Source: Bondarzewia mesenterica (taxonomy: Eukaryota; Basidiomycota; Agaricomycetes; Russulales; Bondarzewiaceae). From it: a DNA stretch of 61,621 bases. A model generated the notes under the pieces. It worked only from the letters and a program-made list of their open reading frames with translations. It had not been told where the DNA came from and did not search any database. The stretch's first letter is position 1. The number at the start of each line of letters is the position of its first letter. The DNA lies in contig SGPL01000150.1 in NCBI GenBank assembly GCA_004802705.1, forward strand, positions 1-61,621, read 5' to 3'. Below are positions 61,394 to 61,621 of the stretch, in pieces. Position numbers and translations under genes: made by a program.

Positions 61394-61621
61394 TAAGTTG
61401 GCAGTTGCACTATAGGTGTGGGGAATTAGGGACCTGACTGAGTTTGAATTGACGTAACTGAGTTTGAATTGCCTAATCACATTAAAATTTGCCTATTTTG
61501 GATTAATTTTTTAGATCATGTGATTTAAAATTGCCCGTTTCGTCGAACAAATTAATTAATTTTCTTCCCGCTTCGCGGATCCCACACCTATAGTGCCACG
61601 GCCTAAGTTGGCAGTTGCACT
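61394..61621. mobile_element. Short terminal-inverted-repeat element, MITE-like, possibly arrayed
   Basis: GCACTATAGGTGTGGG at about 61406-61421 recurs inverted as CCCACACCTATAGTGC at 61581-61596. The matching extends outward to about 25 bp with a few mismatches. The interior is A/T-rich and noncoding, with ACTGAGTTTGAATTG twice (about 61437 and 61457). The outer 18 bases TAAGTTGGCAGTTGCACT (61394-61411) recur at 61604-61621, 210 bp later, so a second copy may start at the window edge. Confidence 0.6.

Overview
This window reads as nuclear DNA of an agaricomycete basidiomycete, probably a wood- or litter-decaying mushroom. Genes are dense and cut by many 50-65 nt introns. They include a laccase and several membrane families (DUF6533, DUF6534) that are typical of mushroom-forming fungi. 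All gene models were spliced by hand from GT..AG sites, reading-phase consistency and remembered family sequences; no search was run.

Left part (1-23 kb) is mostly conserved single-copy genes: the 5' end of a small secreted protein (minus strand, off the left edge), a complete 18-exon laccase, a broken BTB/POZ gene, the dynamin-like GTPase VPS1, TATA-binding protein, a 1445-residue PH-domain protein (minus), RBX1 (plus, divergent from it), tubulin-folding cofactor C, and a DUF6534 seven-helix membrane protein. VPS1, TBP, RBX1, TBCC, the laccase and the aldolase splice to exact multiples of three.

Middle part (25-46.6 kb) is accessory. It starts with a NOD-like receptor (NB-ARC plus seven near-identical 42-residue TPR repeats). 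Next comes a large inverted duplication. Its left arm (about 29.36-35.35 kb) and right arm (about 40.44-46.54 kb) each carry two DUF6533 genes around a decayed copy of an interferon-induced-6-16-like gene. The spacer holds a fifth DUF6533 gene facing the better-preserved 6-16-like gene. The same tail-to-tail pair recurs three times, so it looks like the ancestral duplicated unit. The right arm ends about 20 bp from a tRNA-His(GTG) gene with an 8-nt intron.

Right part (46.8-61.6 kb) has an HpcH/HpaI-family aldolase, an amidase, an acidic protein of unknown function, a sixth DUF6533 gene and a conserved protein of unknown function. At the very edge is a terminal-inverted-repeat element whose first 18 bases recur 210 bp later, so it may be an array.

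A recurring oddity is single-base frame breaks in accessory genes (NLR, DUF6533-F, 6-16-like gene, the 59 kb gene, BTB), several of them in homopolymer runs. They could be real decay or assembly errors; raw reads would decide.
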